Assembly: GCA_050084515.1 (NCBI GenBank) | Contig: CM114271.1 | Coordinates: forward strand, 42,532,001-42,596,000 | Reading direction: 5' to 3' | Length of the DNA: 64,000 nt | Origin: Blasia pusilla | Lineage: Eukaryota; Marchantiophyta; Marchantiopsida; Blasiales | The notes under the pieces: model-generated | What the model was told of the DNA's origin: nothing | Databases searched by the model: none | What the model saw: the letters and a program-made list of their open reading frames with translations, nothing else | Position numbers and translations under genes: made by a program | Part shown: positions 23,171 to 35,143 of the stretch, piece by piece | How the letters are laid out: each line of letters begins with the position of its first letter | Position numbering within the stretch: position 1 is the stretch's first letter

Positions 23171-26155
23171 AAAAATTGTAATTTTCTTCTACTGTTTATT
23201 TCATTCAAAAATGTCAGAATACAACAATATCTATCTCGGATTTATTATATTATCTCTTGAATTCCAAGATTAGTTTGAGCTATACAATCGTAAGATAGAG
23301 AGACAATTGAAGAGTTTTTCCAAATCCAGATTAAAGACCACATTTGTCTAGCTAGATCAAACCAGTCCACTGCCATGCATCGAAGCGGTTGGCATGCCGC
23401 CCTAGAGCCACAAGGTTCCATCTAATACGAAGAGACAAAGAGCAAAAGCATAGGAAGAACACGACATAGAATGAAGAGACGCTGGCCAGACATTATTAAA
23501 GTAATAGGGTGTCTCCACAAATATCGTAGACATAGAAGATCATGAACGATGCACATCAAACTCAAACAAGTTTGGAAGAAACATCCGAATTCTTGTACAA
23601 CGTCAAACAAAAAGTACCTCTTCACTATAGATTCACTCAGCAGCTTCATCCAAGTATCACCCATCTTCAAAAGGCTCCTTATTCCTCAGACCTTCACTTC
23701 GGGTACTTACCTATGTTTCCACTGACCTTATCATCACCTTATTTGGATATAAACCAATAGATGTAGTTTTTGGAATTAGTGAACCTCCAGTGTTAGAGTG
23801 AGTGAGGACCTCTAGTAATTGTCACTTTATGAACAATTCCCCTCACCATAGACCGCAAGACCTGAAGAGACAATAGAACTCTAGAGCTTAGGTCCAGAAA
23901 TACTTGGCTGAAAGTGCACGCCTCGCTTTGTGGCTCAGGCATTTTATGACTTTTGCGTCCTTATCCCCGTATTGCTGGTTGGGCCAATGATCTAGCACCG
24001 TCCATAGCAAGAAACCTCTCATGTAGGCATAGAGGTGCCGCTATGGCTACTACTCAGGTCTATCCGCACACATGTATCCCCACTGACATTGGTTGTTGCT
24101 TGCAGATGCAAGAACTTACCAGAGATGCATGAAGTATGAAGTGGCTATCTCTCAATCATTTAAACCGCTTGAGCATGGGATTGGGTCTATGCGCGCTGTG
24201 TCAACAACCCTGAGACAAAAATCAGAAAATCAGTAGGATGCAAATAGTCCGCCTCCTCTTGAAAGTCTGTCCACCTCCAAATAGTCTATCCTTGTTACCT
24301 CGTAGGAATCATGTGGAGCCATGAGATTTACAAAGGATAGCTTCCCTTTGCTCTCTAATATCGATCATTCCGCTTTTGTGCTCACTATCATGATAATGGA
24401 GCCTAGCATATAGTCAAAACTTACTTAACTGATTCAATCCAACATGAACGTGATTGAGAGATCATTTTTGCATGGTAGGGAGGAATGGCTGCATTGAATC
24501 ACAAATCAATATCATCAGAGTAGTGATGACTTCCCTTCCATCGTAGGAACGTGACAGTGAAGACTTAGATCTATCCTCGCAAATTTAGTGTCCGTGATGG
24601 CATAGGATTGTAAGAAAGCTCATGCGATGCATGGGCATCAAATTTGACAATGATAAAAAGGGATAAAACAATCCATGACTAAGATCTCGTTCAAGGTTTA
24701 CACAGCCCGGAAGGGTGTAGAGCATAGAGTGTTTATGTAAGATCGGGAATTCCCAGTTGTACATTTGCCCGTGTCTTGGATGTGGGAGTTCCATCGATTC
24801 AGTTTTACTTGAGGGAATATGTGGTCTTGAAAAAACATGCTGAATGAGCACATTGGAAATTGTGGAGCTGGAGGTGCTTTGATTTATGCTCTGAGATAGG
24901 GTGGTGCCTTTCGTGTATGTGCATGGGTGGTAATAATAATGGTTCTTCCCTAAGCTCTGCTTGAGGTGCGATCACGAGTTTCCAACCAGTGTAATGAGTG
25001 GATTTTGATGTCCGCTCAGCACATGATCAACATGAAGCAATTGAGGGTGCAAAGGGAGAAATCAAGCCACAGTAGTTGTCTCTGCTCTAGGTGTATCTTC
25101 ATGGCTGTCTCCTTCGCCTTCGGCTGGCTACTCTTTGTTTTGCGCTTCATCTCAGTGGAACACACTCCCGAGCTCATCAATACACCTCAGGATTCTCCTT
25201 CCCATCTTTCCCTCGGCCCTGACCTCCAACTTCACCTCCACCGAGAAATCCAATTTCACCTCCACCCACAGATGCGACTCCCTTGATAACAACTTTGGCT
25301 GTGCAAGCTCTGTGTCTCCAACTTTGGCTGTGGAGGCTCCAGTTATACCATAGTAACTATCATAACTATCACACACTTGTGTGGATACATGTAACTAACC
25401 AATCCAATATTAACATTTGTGCACAATCCCTTTGAGCCAAAAATGAAAGGACTGCACTTTTAGGTGGGAGATTTGATACGGAGGGAAAATTAGTCTTGAG
25501 TCCTTCGCAACACATTTTTTTAACGATGGCTTCACTTCTTATAGATAGACCTCTTATAAATTTTTTTCCCTTTCTGCATTTTGTAACTCCCCGTGTTTCA
25601 GTATTAGTATAGATGTCGGGCTCTAAAAATCCTAATAGGTCTTTGTGTACTCTCTCATATTTTTTACAATGCATCTTGGTGGCTCTAAATGTGCATAGGC
25701 ATTGGCGTTGATATGTCAAGTCGAAGTGGTTGTAGGCTAGTCATCAATTTGTCCATGGACGTCTAACCAACCACTAGTTTCTTACCATGTTTTAGATTAT
25801 TAATCTTTGTTTTCTGGACTTATTTCCTTGTTTTCTATTTCTTTGTTCTCTTTTTAAGTTTTTTTATAATGAAATAACGTATTTAATAGATCAGAAATTT
25901 TAACATCCATTTTTTCGAAATTTTCCGCTGCGGGAAAAAAATTTGGACGTCCTCTCACCGTAACCTAGGGGCTAGAAGGTCCCTCGAGGTGGGTAAGTGG
26001 TAACCTGACAAATGTTCAGTGCCACGCGTCGCGCTATCGGATGGGATTTCCAAGCGATTCCATGTCAACGGACACGTACACGGCCTACGGCCCTAATTGA
26101 AGTATCGAGAGGTCCGTCAACATCTAAAACTAGCACTTTGAGGCATCTCGACCGA
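23171..26155. other. AT-rich intergenic region, no gene recognised
   Basis: Short open frames (for example 23542-23760, 24966-25286) have no motif or codon pattern that I can assign. The part from about 25920 onward becomes GC-richer and is probably the amylase promoter. Confidence 0.45.
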
Positions 26156-26242
26156 CCACGTGGAGGGTGACCAGCGGCTCGAGCGTCTCGCTGGTGGTGC
26201 CAGGTGGATGCGTCTCGGCGTTTCACCCGATACGGACACGTG
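26156..26242. promoter_or_regulatory. Two G-box (CACGTG) motifs upstream of the amylase gene
   Basis: CCACGTGG at 26156-26163 and CACGTG at 26237-26242, about 460 and 380 bp upstream of the ATG. G-boxes bind bZIP and bHLH factors and mediate light, ABA or sugar responses in plants. Function here is inferred only from the motif and position. Confidence 0.45.
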
Positions 26243-26622
26243 GGTATTCGAAGTCTAACCAATGTCATGAGAACCATGGCTCCAGAACTCCGGATTGCGG
26301 AAAGAGAAGCGGTGAAGAATGGAGAAGATTCTCCTCATCTGACCACCGCAATTGCGGAAAAAGGGAGAACAAAAGAAAATTTCTCTGTGGGATCGAATCC
26401 GACGCATGCATAAAGGCTTGTGCCAGGTGCCTCCGAATTCAGAATTACATCTTGCCAGCGTCCTCGCGAGCTGCCGATCTCAGAGTGCTCTTCGATAATA
26501 AAAGCAAAGCAGTACAGTCAAGCTTGGAAGCCTCTTTGTTGCAGAGCCTTGCGAGTGATAGAGAGTTGCAGGGCATTGCGAGCGATTTGTGGGGTCTAGG
26601 TTAGAGATTTGGATCGAGAAAT

Positions 26623-28917
26623 ATGGCTGCTGCCGTGAGTTTCCTCCCATCGACGGTGATTCAGCATGGTGGTAGGATCAGTGGACTCTGCGGCGATGGC
26701 GCTTGCAGCGCGGAGTCGCGGAAGTTGGGCTGGGTGAAGGCGCAGAATGTGGCCCCGTTGCCACTCTTTTGGACTTCGAAATCCGCCGGTCGCGAAAACC
26801 CGCAGGGCCGCAGGCGTGGGGGAATTTTGGCTTCAGCCACTCCTCTCGCGGCTGAGACGGAAACGGCAGGGGAGATCGAAGATGTCGGCACTGACGATGT
26901 AAAGCGAGAATCCGAGAAGCCGGCTGAAAGTGCGCAGGCGGCTGCGTCGGGAAGTGGCCTTAATCCGGATCCTCTTCGTCACATTCTTTTTCAGGTAACA
27001 TGACGGTCTAGCGCAATTTCCTTCTGTTGTGGCGATTGTGGAGGCCAAGATTGGGACATCGGTTTGGTCTCGGATGACGAAAGTGTGTGTATGCGTGAAC
27101 GATTTCTCGTCTCACTAGACCCACGACATGACCGTTTCTCGTTTCGTTCCGGTGGACAGAAAGTGTCTACTCAGTCGAGTCACTTATGTAATGAAAGGCC
27201 GAATACATTCAGTTACGGACGGACCAATACGGAAGCAATGAAAGCAATTGGCGAAAATTTCGTACGCCGAATGCCTGACGATGATACACCCTAAAAGATG
27301 ATACATCGTTCGGCAACGCTACAGCACTGCTAGGCAGCTCGCCGCTCCAGCTCTTCCCAGCGATGAAGTGAAACTTCCTGTCAGGCGATGTAGCCGTCAG
27401 CAGATAGGCGGAGGACTTCTGAACTGACATTGTTTCCTCCTGCGTACAGGCTTTCAACTGGGAATCGTGGAAAAGTGACTGCTGGTACGATGTTGTGAAG
27501 GGAACGGTCGATGAATTGGCCGATGCCGGAGTGACGGACGTGTGGTTGCCGCCTGCTAGCCAGTCCGTTGCTCCACAGGGGTACATGCCCAGCAAGCTAT
27601 ACGATCTGAATTCTTCGCAGTACGGTAATGAGCATCAGCTGAAAGAGCTGATCAATGCCTTCCACGCGAAGGGTGTGCGGTGCATTGCCGACATCGTTGT
27701 CAACCATCGGTGCGCGGACGAGCAGGACGAGAGAGGGGTGTGGTGCCTTTTCGAAGGTGGTACTCCTGATGAGAGACTGGACTGGGGACCTTGGGCAATT
27801 GCCAGAGACGATCCCTACTCGGACGGAACCGGCCAGCCTGATACCGGCGATGATTTTGGTGCCGCCCCTGATATTGATCACACCAACGATCGTGTCCAGA
27901 GGGAGCTGATTCAGTGGATGAAGTGGTTGAGGAAAGAGATAGGCTTCGATGGATGGAGATTTGATTTCGCGAAAGGATTTGGAGGAGAATTTGTTGGGGA
28001 ATATATCAAGGGCACTAAACCTGCTTTTTCAGTGGGAGAGTTGTGGACGTCTATGCGATATGGTGATGGCTTAGAATACAATCAAGACGGCCATCGCCAA
28101 GAACTGGTGAACTGGGTTGATGCTACCGGTGGAACTTCGACCGCCTTCGATTTTACGACCAAGGGTATCTTGCAGGAGGCCGTCAATGGTCAGTTGTGGA
28201 GGCTGAGGGATCCCAACAGCAAGCCGCCCGGTATGATCGGTTACTGGCCAGAGAAAGCAGTCACGTTCATTGACAACCATGACACGGGGTCGACACAAGG
28301 CCACTGGGCTTTTCCAAGCGACAAAGTCATGCAAGGATACGCTTACATTCTAACGCATCCAGGAACTCCAAAGCTCGTAAGTGACGAATATCTCTCTTCT
28401 GGGATATACGAGGATGTTGAATCTGTGATATGTAGCAACGAAAAAGCTACACCGAACGCGAGGCTGTATGTTGGATGAATCTTGTGTCCAAAATTAGCGT
28501 TTGTCACGAGCCGCTAGATTCTGCTAGAGCTGGACAAGCGTTGCATTTCAATGGCATTGAATATTTCCATAGAAGGTTTCGGTGCACTAACCTTGCGATG
28601 TTGTACTCCCCTTGCAGTTTTACGATCACTACTTTGAGTGGGGCCTCAAGGACGAGCTGAAGGCTCTCATTACTTTGCGCCGAAAAAACGATATAAGGGC
28701 CAACAGCAAGGTCCACATCATGATTGCTGAAGGCGATTTGTACATGGCTGAAATAGATGATCATGTGATAGTTAAACTCGGACCAAGACTTGACATCGGA
28801 GGTCTTGCACCCTCAGATGAGTACACCATAGCTGCTTTCGGCAAAGACTATTGCGTGTGGGAGAAAGCTCCTATTGCAGAGAAATCACCCCAGCTATCCG
28901 AAGAATCAACTTCCTGA
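26623..28917 (+). CDS. Alpha-amylase (GH13), probably plastid-targeted, three exons
   Basis: Endo-hydrolysis of alpha-1,4 bonds of starch. Exons are 26623-26994, 27450-28376 and 28618-28917, both introns GT-AG and phase 0, giving about 532 residues. The ATG was chosen because it precedes a basic, Ser/Ala-rich stretch of about 75 residues ([10 protein letters not shown]) resembling a chloroplast transit peptide, followed by an acidic linker. The catalytic barrel starts at [17 protein letters not shown]13 regions: DIVVNHR (205-211); [10 protein letters not shown] with the nucleophile Asp296; GELW with the acid/base Glu321; FIDNHD with Asp402. The C-terminal exon ([10 protein letters not shown] ... 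GKDYCVWEK) is the usual beta domain. No CBM45 starch-binding domains, so it is shorter than Arabidopsis AMY3 (about 890 residues). All catalytic residues are present and the frame is intact. Confidence 0.93.
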
Positions 28918-30099
28918 GATGTAAAGGAGATGTCCTAAATGCCTTTCTCATCCAACTCCAATATCCTGTAGCCGCACTCGGGAAAAAAGTTCTTGGGTGG
29001 GAGAGGAAGACGTCAGTTGTATAAAATATCCACAGTCTCCTAAGAAGAACCAGAAACAACACCCGGAGCAATCTTCTCATCCCACCCTGAGGAGAAAAAT
29101 AGCAGGCCATCTCAGTTTGGGTTGACTGATTCACACAATGAGTCTAGTTTTGTAAAAACTCTATAAAGACCGCTTATACCAAAACATAGGTATTCCGATA
29201 GTAATCTCATAACCACTGCAGAGCGCTAAGAAATAGCCTTCAGCGTTTGCGCCTCTGTTAATGAGACCAAATCATTCCGTTTCATGCAAAGAAGAGAAGT
29301 TTTGCAAACACACAATTCCATTCAGAGAGGAGAGGCTCTGGAACACACGGAGGAGCATGATGCCTCTATGAGTGGTGACATAGGTACACGGGTGAATTTA
29401 CGGAGCTTGGCCCGACGAGGTTGGCAGCGAACCCGTAAGATGTAGTGAGTTACAATTGTTAATACTCAAACCACGACTTTCATCAAGTGCGTAGCAGCAT
29501 CAAACATCTTAAATCATCTGTGCACAATTTTGAAAAAATCGTTCCGCGTCGTTTCGAGTGATGGTAAAAATACCGAAAACAAGACATCATGGTATGTTTT
29601 GTAACCATCTGTCCAACAACTAATTATACTGTAAATCGAACATATTTCATTCAACTGACAGCGTAGCAGCATTTGCCTCCATATCATTTCAAAATTCCCA
29701 AGCCTGCAAAAAAAATGTAGAGTCAGCAGCACAAACATAGACTGCTAGCTCTTCCATTTCAAAGTAATATATTCCCACCACAATAAACTCCTACACTTGC
29801 GCACATTTGACGGACGAAGATTACTTCCCAATTGCACTTCACCTTCTCCTTCGGATTATTCGTGTGTAAGTTGTTGGATCAGTTACATTGACACAATCTC
29901 CAAAAGTGGTGCAAAACTGTCGCAAATTTCGGAAGAATTGAAACCACTCACATACCACTTCGCTTAACTCAACGGGCCGGAATTATGGGAATACAAAAAA
30001 ATCATGATGAAAAAAAACTCTGCGTCGATCTAAATCTACTATCATGTGTTCGAATTAGTAAGGTATGTATTTTTGTTATTATATTCTTCTCATCTGTAG
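28918..30099. other. 3' flank of the amylase gene, no gene seen
   Basis: Contains the presumed 3' UTR. Open frames in this stretch carry no recognisable motif. Confidence 0.4.
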
Positions 30100-30175
30100 C
30101 GTCCGCTTGGTTGGTGTAGTTGGTCGTTACGCTAGTTCCACACACCAGAAGTACTCGATTCGAGTCCGGAATAAG
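30100..30175 (+). repeat. tRNA-like sequence, probable SINE head
   Basis: A-box-like TGGTGTAGTTGG at 30112-30123 and B-box-like GATTCGAGTCC at 30157-30167, 33 nt apart as in a tRNA. The acceptor and anticodon stems do not fold into a proper cloverleaf, so a tRNA-derived SINE head with an RNA polymerase III promoter is more likely than a functional tRNA. No second copy in the window confirms it. Confidence 0.45.
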
Positions 30176-32750
30176 ACAGAATAAACTCTGATATGCTTGT
30201 GTGTTTTAAGGTATTTGAACAATAGGTTGGAAATATTTGTCTATCAAATCAATCTTTATTGGTGAGGAATAGGGAACTTTCATTTTCAGAGCTTGGATCC
30301 ACATGTTGTCTATCAAGTCATTTTCTTTTCGGTTAAGGAGCATCCACACAATGACATACTAGTAAGGTACCACTAACTCATGTTTAGTTGTATATGGGGC
30401 ACATTTGACTAGTGTTAAACTAAGGTGCTTCCATTTGGAGTTGAGCTTCCCATGGTAGTATAGATATATGTTGGAAATGGGAGGGGAGGGAAGACTTGGC
30501 AAACCAATAGGTGTCCCCTTGGGAAGGTAATCCTCCTTTAATAGTTGGAAATAGTTGTCAATTGAATTAGTTGTCTTATGATTGATTGTGGAAAAATGAT
30601 GGCAACCAGAGTTATAGTTTCCGTTTCTTTAACTATCTATAAAAGCACTTACCTTGTCAACCTTTGTAATTTATAGTGAGCATCTACCTATTTCTCTAAG
30701 ATAATAGTGAAGAATCTTGCTTACTTTCCTAAATTCTAGTGAAATACATCATTTCGTCTTTTCATGAGAATTTTCATTAGATTAGCAAGTAGTGGCCTTG
30801 GAGACATTCGCTCAAAAGGCTGGAATATTTTGATGGGTTCTCTTATCAAAGAGAATCCCAAGAGGTTTTTATGTTTCGTTAAATCCATCCCTTTTTCATG
30901 TCTAGGAGGATGGAACTTTGATGAAAACACATAAGGAATTTGGAATCAAAGCTACTTTGCTAATAGAGGAATCAACGAATGTTTACCCCTACTAGTAAGA
31001 ATGCTTGTGACGTGCATTGACTTTTCATTAATACATGTTAGGTTTCCTAAGTGATAATTTTTTTCCCATTTTTTATTATATTACTAATCTTATTAAATAA
31101 ATAATCTCAATTCCATAAAAGGCATGATACACATTATTATTCCACCATGATACATCACCTCCTTTAAAATTTTATTTCCATGATAATCTTGCTTCCTTCT
31201 TAAAATTTTAAAATAAATGAGATTACCAAGTATTCCATTTATGCGTAACCATAAGTATCTTAATGACTCATTTCATTTGATTTCTTTTCCATTAAAAAAA
31301 ATCTTACGTTCCCCTTAAAAAGCCGAACTATTCATTTGAATATGTGTCTTGCGCACACACATTAACATATATCTAGATTTTTTTTATATCCACACAACAG
31401 ACGCAATCGATCTTCTCTAAATATAGGTGTTTGAAAAATGCAATGCATGTCACTTACACATGCATATCAGCACCACACAGCAAAATCAAAGTAAATATAG
31501 TTTACATGCCCAACTCTCTTAAGGAGTTTACAAATTATTGTTAAGGAATATCTACCTTCCACCATGACGGAATTTCAGACTTTAATACCAAAGATCCTAC
31601 TAATTCCTAGAATGAAGAATGTTTCTTAGGCTCAAGATGGTTTTTGAAATTCATACCTCTTATATCCTTCGGAAGAACCGAAAGTGTCCTCCCCCCAAAT
31701 ATAGCTGAAATTAATGCCTAGGCATACAAGTTATGAGTGATTCTGGATTGGGTCAAAAGATCACGTGCTAAGAAACAGGGAGAAAAGGGAATTTGTTGGA
31801 AACTGGGATCCTTGCGTAATAGAGTGCTTACTTTTCTGGTCTTGTTGTGGCCTTCAGGTTTTGACTCTTTGAGTCCCCCTCTTTTGTACTTCCGATGGGT
31901 TTTCCATCACTCGTTTTTATCGAAGTGCATCTTTTCTCTTCGTAATAGAGTGCTCTTACCAAACTCCTCCAACCAATCGAGACAAAGTTATGCTGGAACA
32001 ACCTGCTCGCTCCTTCCGTCACCAACAAGATATAACTCTATGTGTCACAAGAACTAACTAAGATGTGACACATGAAAACCCTATATGGCGAAAAAGAGTA
32101 CCAACAAGCTCATGTGATTTCATTTCTTCATAATATCTAGACATGTAGCAAGGAAATGGAGAAAAATCTGCAGTAGAAAACTGGGAAAAAGAACCAAAAT
32201 ACGATGGAGAAACAACGATGATAACTTTCCAACCATGGAGGGGAAAAACATAAAAAAGTGAAGACGCTAATGCTGATTGGGCGAGAAACTGTAGTGAAAA
32301 AAAGATAAAACTGATTGCAGCAAGTTATGGATGGCGCGCGAGAATCGATGCACCTTCATACCCGTCCGAAAAATAGGCGTATCATCCGTCCTCGCCCTGC
32401 CAAGCGCAAGTCTGCAAACTGACCGCGCTTCTGTCAGTGATAGGAGCACGGTCCAATGTCCGGGGAGAACCGGGGTTACGTGTTGAGCTGGCCGGAAGAA
32501 TTTGAGAATTACCGATTCAATTTGCCACTTACTGGCCAAAAACCGAGGGTTGAGGGAGGGTGTCCTTTGTATTCGTATCTGTTTAACCGGCTGGAATGAC
32601 GAAATCTTCAAAAACTGCCGCTCGGTTTTGTAGCGACCGGAAATGTACCGGTTGTCACGAAAAAACTCCCCGGACCTTGGCGCGGTCAATTGGACAGATC
32701 CACGAGTGCTTCGGCTACCAATGGCATAGGGTACCTACCATGGCAGCGGG
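30176..32750. other. AT-rich non-coding region
   Basis: No gene recognised. The word CGTAATAGAGTGCT occurs at about 31815 and 31941. The stretch near 31850-31900 (CCGATGGGTTTTCCATC) resembles 33380-33400 (CTGATGGGTTTCCCATC); both look like 3' ends of one dispersed repeat, perhaps a LINE. Confidence 0.4.
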
Positions 32751-32850
32751 CACTTCTATGCTGAAGATATGGTGACACTTCTACGCCGAAGACATGGCGA
32801 CATTTCTACGAAGAAGATATGGCGACACTTCTACGCCAAAGATATGGCAG
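32751..32850. repeat. 25-bp tandem repeat, four copies
   Basis: Units at 32751, 32776, 32801 and 32826 follow the pattern CAYTTCTAYGCYGAAGAYATGG with a few differences. As 25 is not a multiple of three, an open frame through it does not repeat its protein sequence. Confidence 0.9.
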
Positions 32851-33341
32851 CGTTCCTCCTCAATTCATTCATGAAGATAGGGTATGGATCCAGCGAGCCT
32901 CATGCGCGCAAGCAAGAAAACACAAAAAATTATTGCCCTTGGCACTTGCGCGGAGCAGTGGTATGTCGCGCTGGCAGCAGCCCGAGCGCTCTGTTCATAG
33001 TCAGGGCAGACCGGCTAGCCATTGAGATGTACGGGGTTATGGGGGAGAGGTTTGACTCGTTCCTTACGGATTGCGCCCATCATCTCCAATCGAGAAATGG
33101 GTTGTCCTTAGCCACTGCGATATTTTATTGTAGGCAATGGGTCTCCATAGCTTTGCAGCTTGCCCAGGAAAATGGGCTTTTGCAATGGGCTCAGGCGGTT
33201 GGAGACGCCAATGCTATAAGCCCTCTTAGTAGTAGTCATAGTTCTCTATGTATTGCTGATATTGTCTCTGCTGTTGGTGATTTTGGTCGTTTGGGGGGAA
33301 GGCCCCCTTCTTTCTCCTCGGGGCCGGTTTTGGCCCCTTGA
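32769..33341 (+). CDS. Unrecognised open frame, 190 codons
   Basis: I do not recognise this protein. Its first 30 codons come from the 25-bp tandem repeat. The middle (about residues 80-140) looks helical, with RFDSFLTDCAHHLQSRNG and IALQLAQENGLLQWAQAV. The 3' end runs into sequence resembling the repeat near 31850. It may be a transposon-derived frame or chance; no intron signals or conserved motif support a host gene. Confidence 0.2.
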   Translation: MVTLLRRRHGDISTKKIWRHFYAKDMAAFLLNSFMKIGYGSSEPHARKQENTKNYCPWHLRGAVVCRAGSSPSALFIVRADRLAIEMYGVMGERFDSFLTDCAHHLQSRNGLSLATAIFYCRQWVSIALQLAQENGLLQWAQAVGDANAISPLSSSHSSLCIADIVSAVGDFGRLGGRPPSFSSGPVLAP

Positions 33342-34690
33342 GGTTTTTCTTTGGCTCTCTATGCCCCCTCATTTGTGTCCTGATGGGTTTCCCATCCAGC
33401 AAACCGGCACCGCAGCACACTTGCCAACTCCTATTCCCTACTCTTTCTTCATCGTATTTATCTAGTTTTCTTTCGTTTTTTACTTAAATATCCACATCTA
33501 TAGTATAAGAGGAGGAGAGGAAAGTATTTTTTTCTGAAAGAAGTGGAGTTTTATTTTCTAAAGGAGGATATGCTTCAAGATAATAAATTTAATATTTCAT
33601 AAAATTGGAAGAAATTATGCACATTCTGCATGGCCGTTTATTTTTAAAAGATTGGATCTTCTCTAGCATCCATAAAAAGTTCTATCAACATTAGAATTTC
33701 GACTCCGTGCATGGTTAGAGAATACATGGAGTAGAGTTTCAAGATGTCGGAGCCGCTAAAAGATGCGGCGGAGCTGCGGTAACAATATTTACATGGATTT
33801 AGGTTCTTATTTAATGGTGTTGTAGAGTGGAAAATATGGAAGGTAGATACATTGATACTTATGCCAATGCATCGCACGGACACTTTGACTAGGTATTAAT
33901 GAAGGAGGAAAGTGTTTTCAATTTTTTATTAGCAAGAAAATGTTTTCATTAGAACCTCGACCTTGAATGCAACCAAGAGCAACAAAATGTTTCCAAAGCT
34001 CGACCTTGAAGAGAATGGAGATGGGAAATAATACTCTAGGATCACGAGTTGAACATCTCACGCATAAAGGTTTGAGTTATGTTAGCAAACCTCAAATCAT
34101 GGATTTTTTTTCATCTCAATGTCCTATGCAAAATCTTTTACCTTTTCTCTTCTAATGACTAGTAGTAGCAAGTAGTTGTGGCTTGCCATTTCCACCCACA
34201 ACATTAAACTTGGTTGCTATGTACAGGGATAATCGCTAGAATGCTCTATGGTTGAGTTTTGAGCGGCCCTATTTAAAAATCATCTAAACAACATATTTTT
34301 AGGTAGCATGACAATATATTAGCTCACCATGCACTAGTTCACAAGAATAATTTCCTTCTTGTCTTTCTTTGCCTTGTCCTTAAGGCCTCAATAAGACAAG
34401 AAGAGGTCCTTAAGAGGCTCCACCTAAAGGTTGAACACTTCTTTAACTAAAAGATTTATGACGATCAATTTTCTGATAGATCAGTTTTCATCAAGGATAA
34501 TCCTTTTGTCTATCTTTATTTCCATTTATCAAATCAAATGTGAAAGTCAGGAAAATCTTCTTCTTTTCATTTTCAAAAAAGAAATCTCTTTTATTCCCAC
34601 CTCTTCATTCAAAAAATTGAAGACCAAATTTCCCCCCGTCACTTTAATTCCTCTACATCTATATTGAAAAAAAATGTTTAGTGTCTAGCT
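33342..34690. other. AT-rich flank of Gypsy copy B, no gene seen
   Basis: No motif recognised. The last bases before the LTR (TCTAGCT) share AGCT with the sequence after 44473 (AGCTTCT), a possible short target-site duplication. Confidence 0.4.
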
Positions 34691-35143
34691 TGTTATATCT
34701 GGGTAGCCGATAGGCCGAGATCTATCGTGGATAGGGCGTAGGAGCCAGCGGACTATCTTGAGTGTAACTTTGTCCCACAGTGTCGGATGAGGTTGAGGAT
34801 AGGTCCATTGTGTCAGGAACGTCGTTTCTGACGACTTTCATGTTGAGGTCTTTTACAACCGGGTGACTTGTTGACCAGGTCACCCGCCCCTGGTAACCTG
34901 TGCGTGCAGGTTACCAAGGGAAGGGCTATTTTTAGGCTATATAAGAGAGGAAGATGGCTTTCCTAAGCCATCTTTCTCATGTTGGGCCGTTGGAGCACCT
35001 CCCTTGTATGTGTGTGAGCTAGGACTAGGGTGCTAGCGTCCGGATTCCTTGATAGCACAGGGTGGACGAGGCTCGATATGCCGATGTAGATTGAGGAGTG
35101 GAGTTTTAGGCCGGGTGTGCCGTTTTTACTACTCTTTATTTTT
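34691..35143 (+). repeat. 5' LTR of copy B
   Basis: Starts TGTTATATCTGGG. Matches 43856-44334 throughout, but lacks the 26-bp hairpin-forming segment that precedes the TATA box in the 3' copy. The end is set by loss of similarity; the next bases (ACA) could complete a TG...CA terminus. I could not assign a tRNA primer-binding site with confidence. Confidence 0.9.
34937..34945 (+). promoter_or_regulatory. TATA box of the copy B LTR
   Basis: CTATATAAG, followed by GA-rich leader DNA. The same sequence is at 44128-44136 in the 3' LTR. Position within the LTR fits an RNA polymerase II promoter that would start the genomic RNA. Confidence 0.65.

Noticed and set aside
26167-26604. 145-codon frame just upstream of the amylase ATG
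   Set aside because: No recognisable domain. It lies in the promoter/5' UTR region and ends before the amylase start; probably chance in GC-rich DNA.
32267-32689. 140-codon minus-strand frame
   Set aside because: No motif, no homologous feel and no gene-like context; left out.
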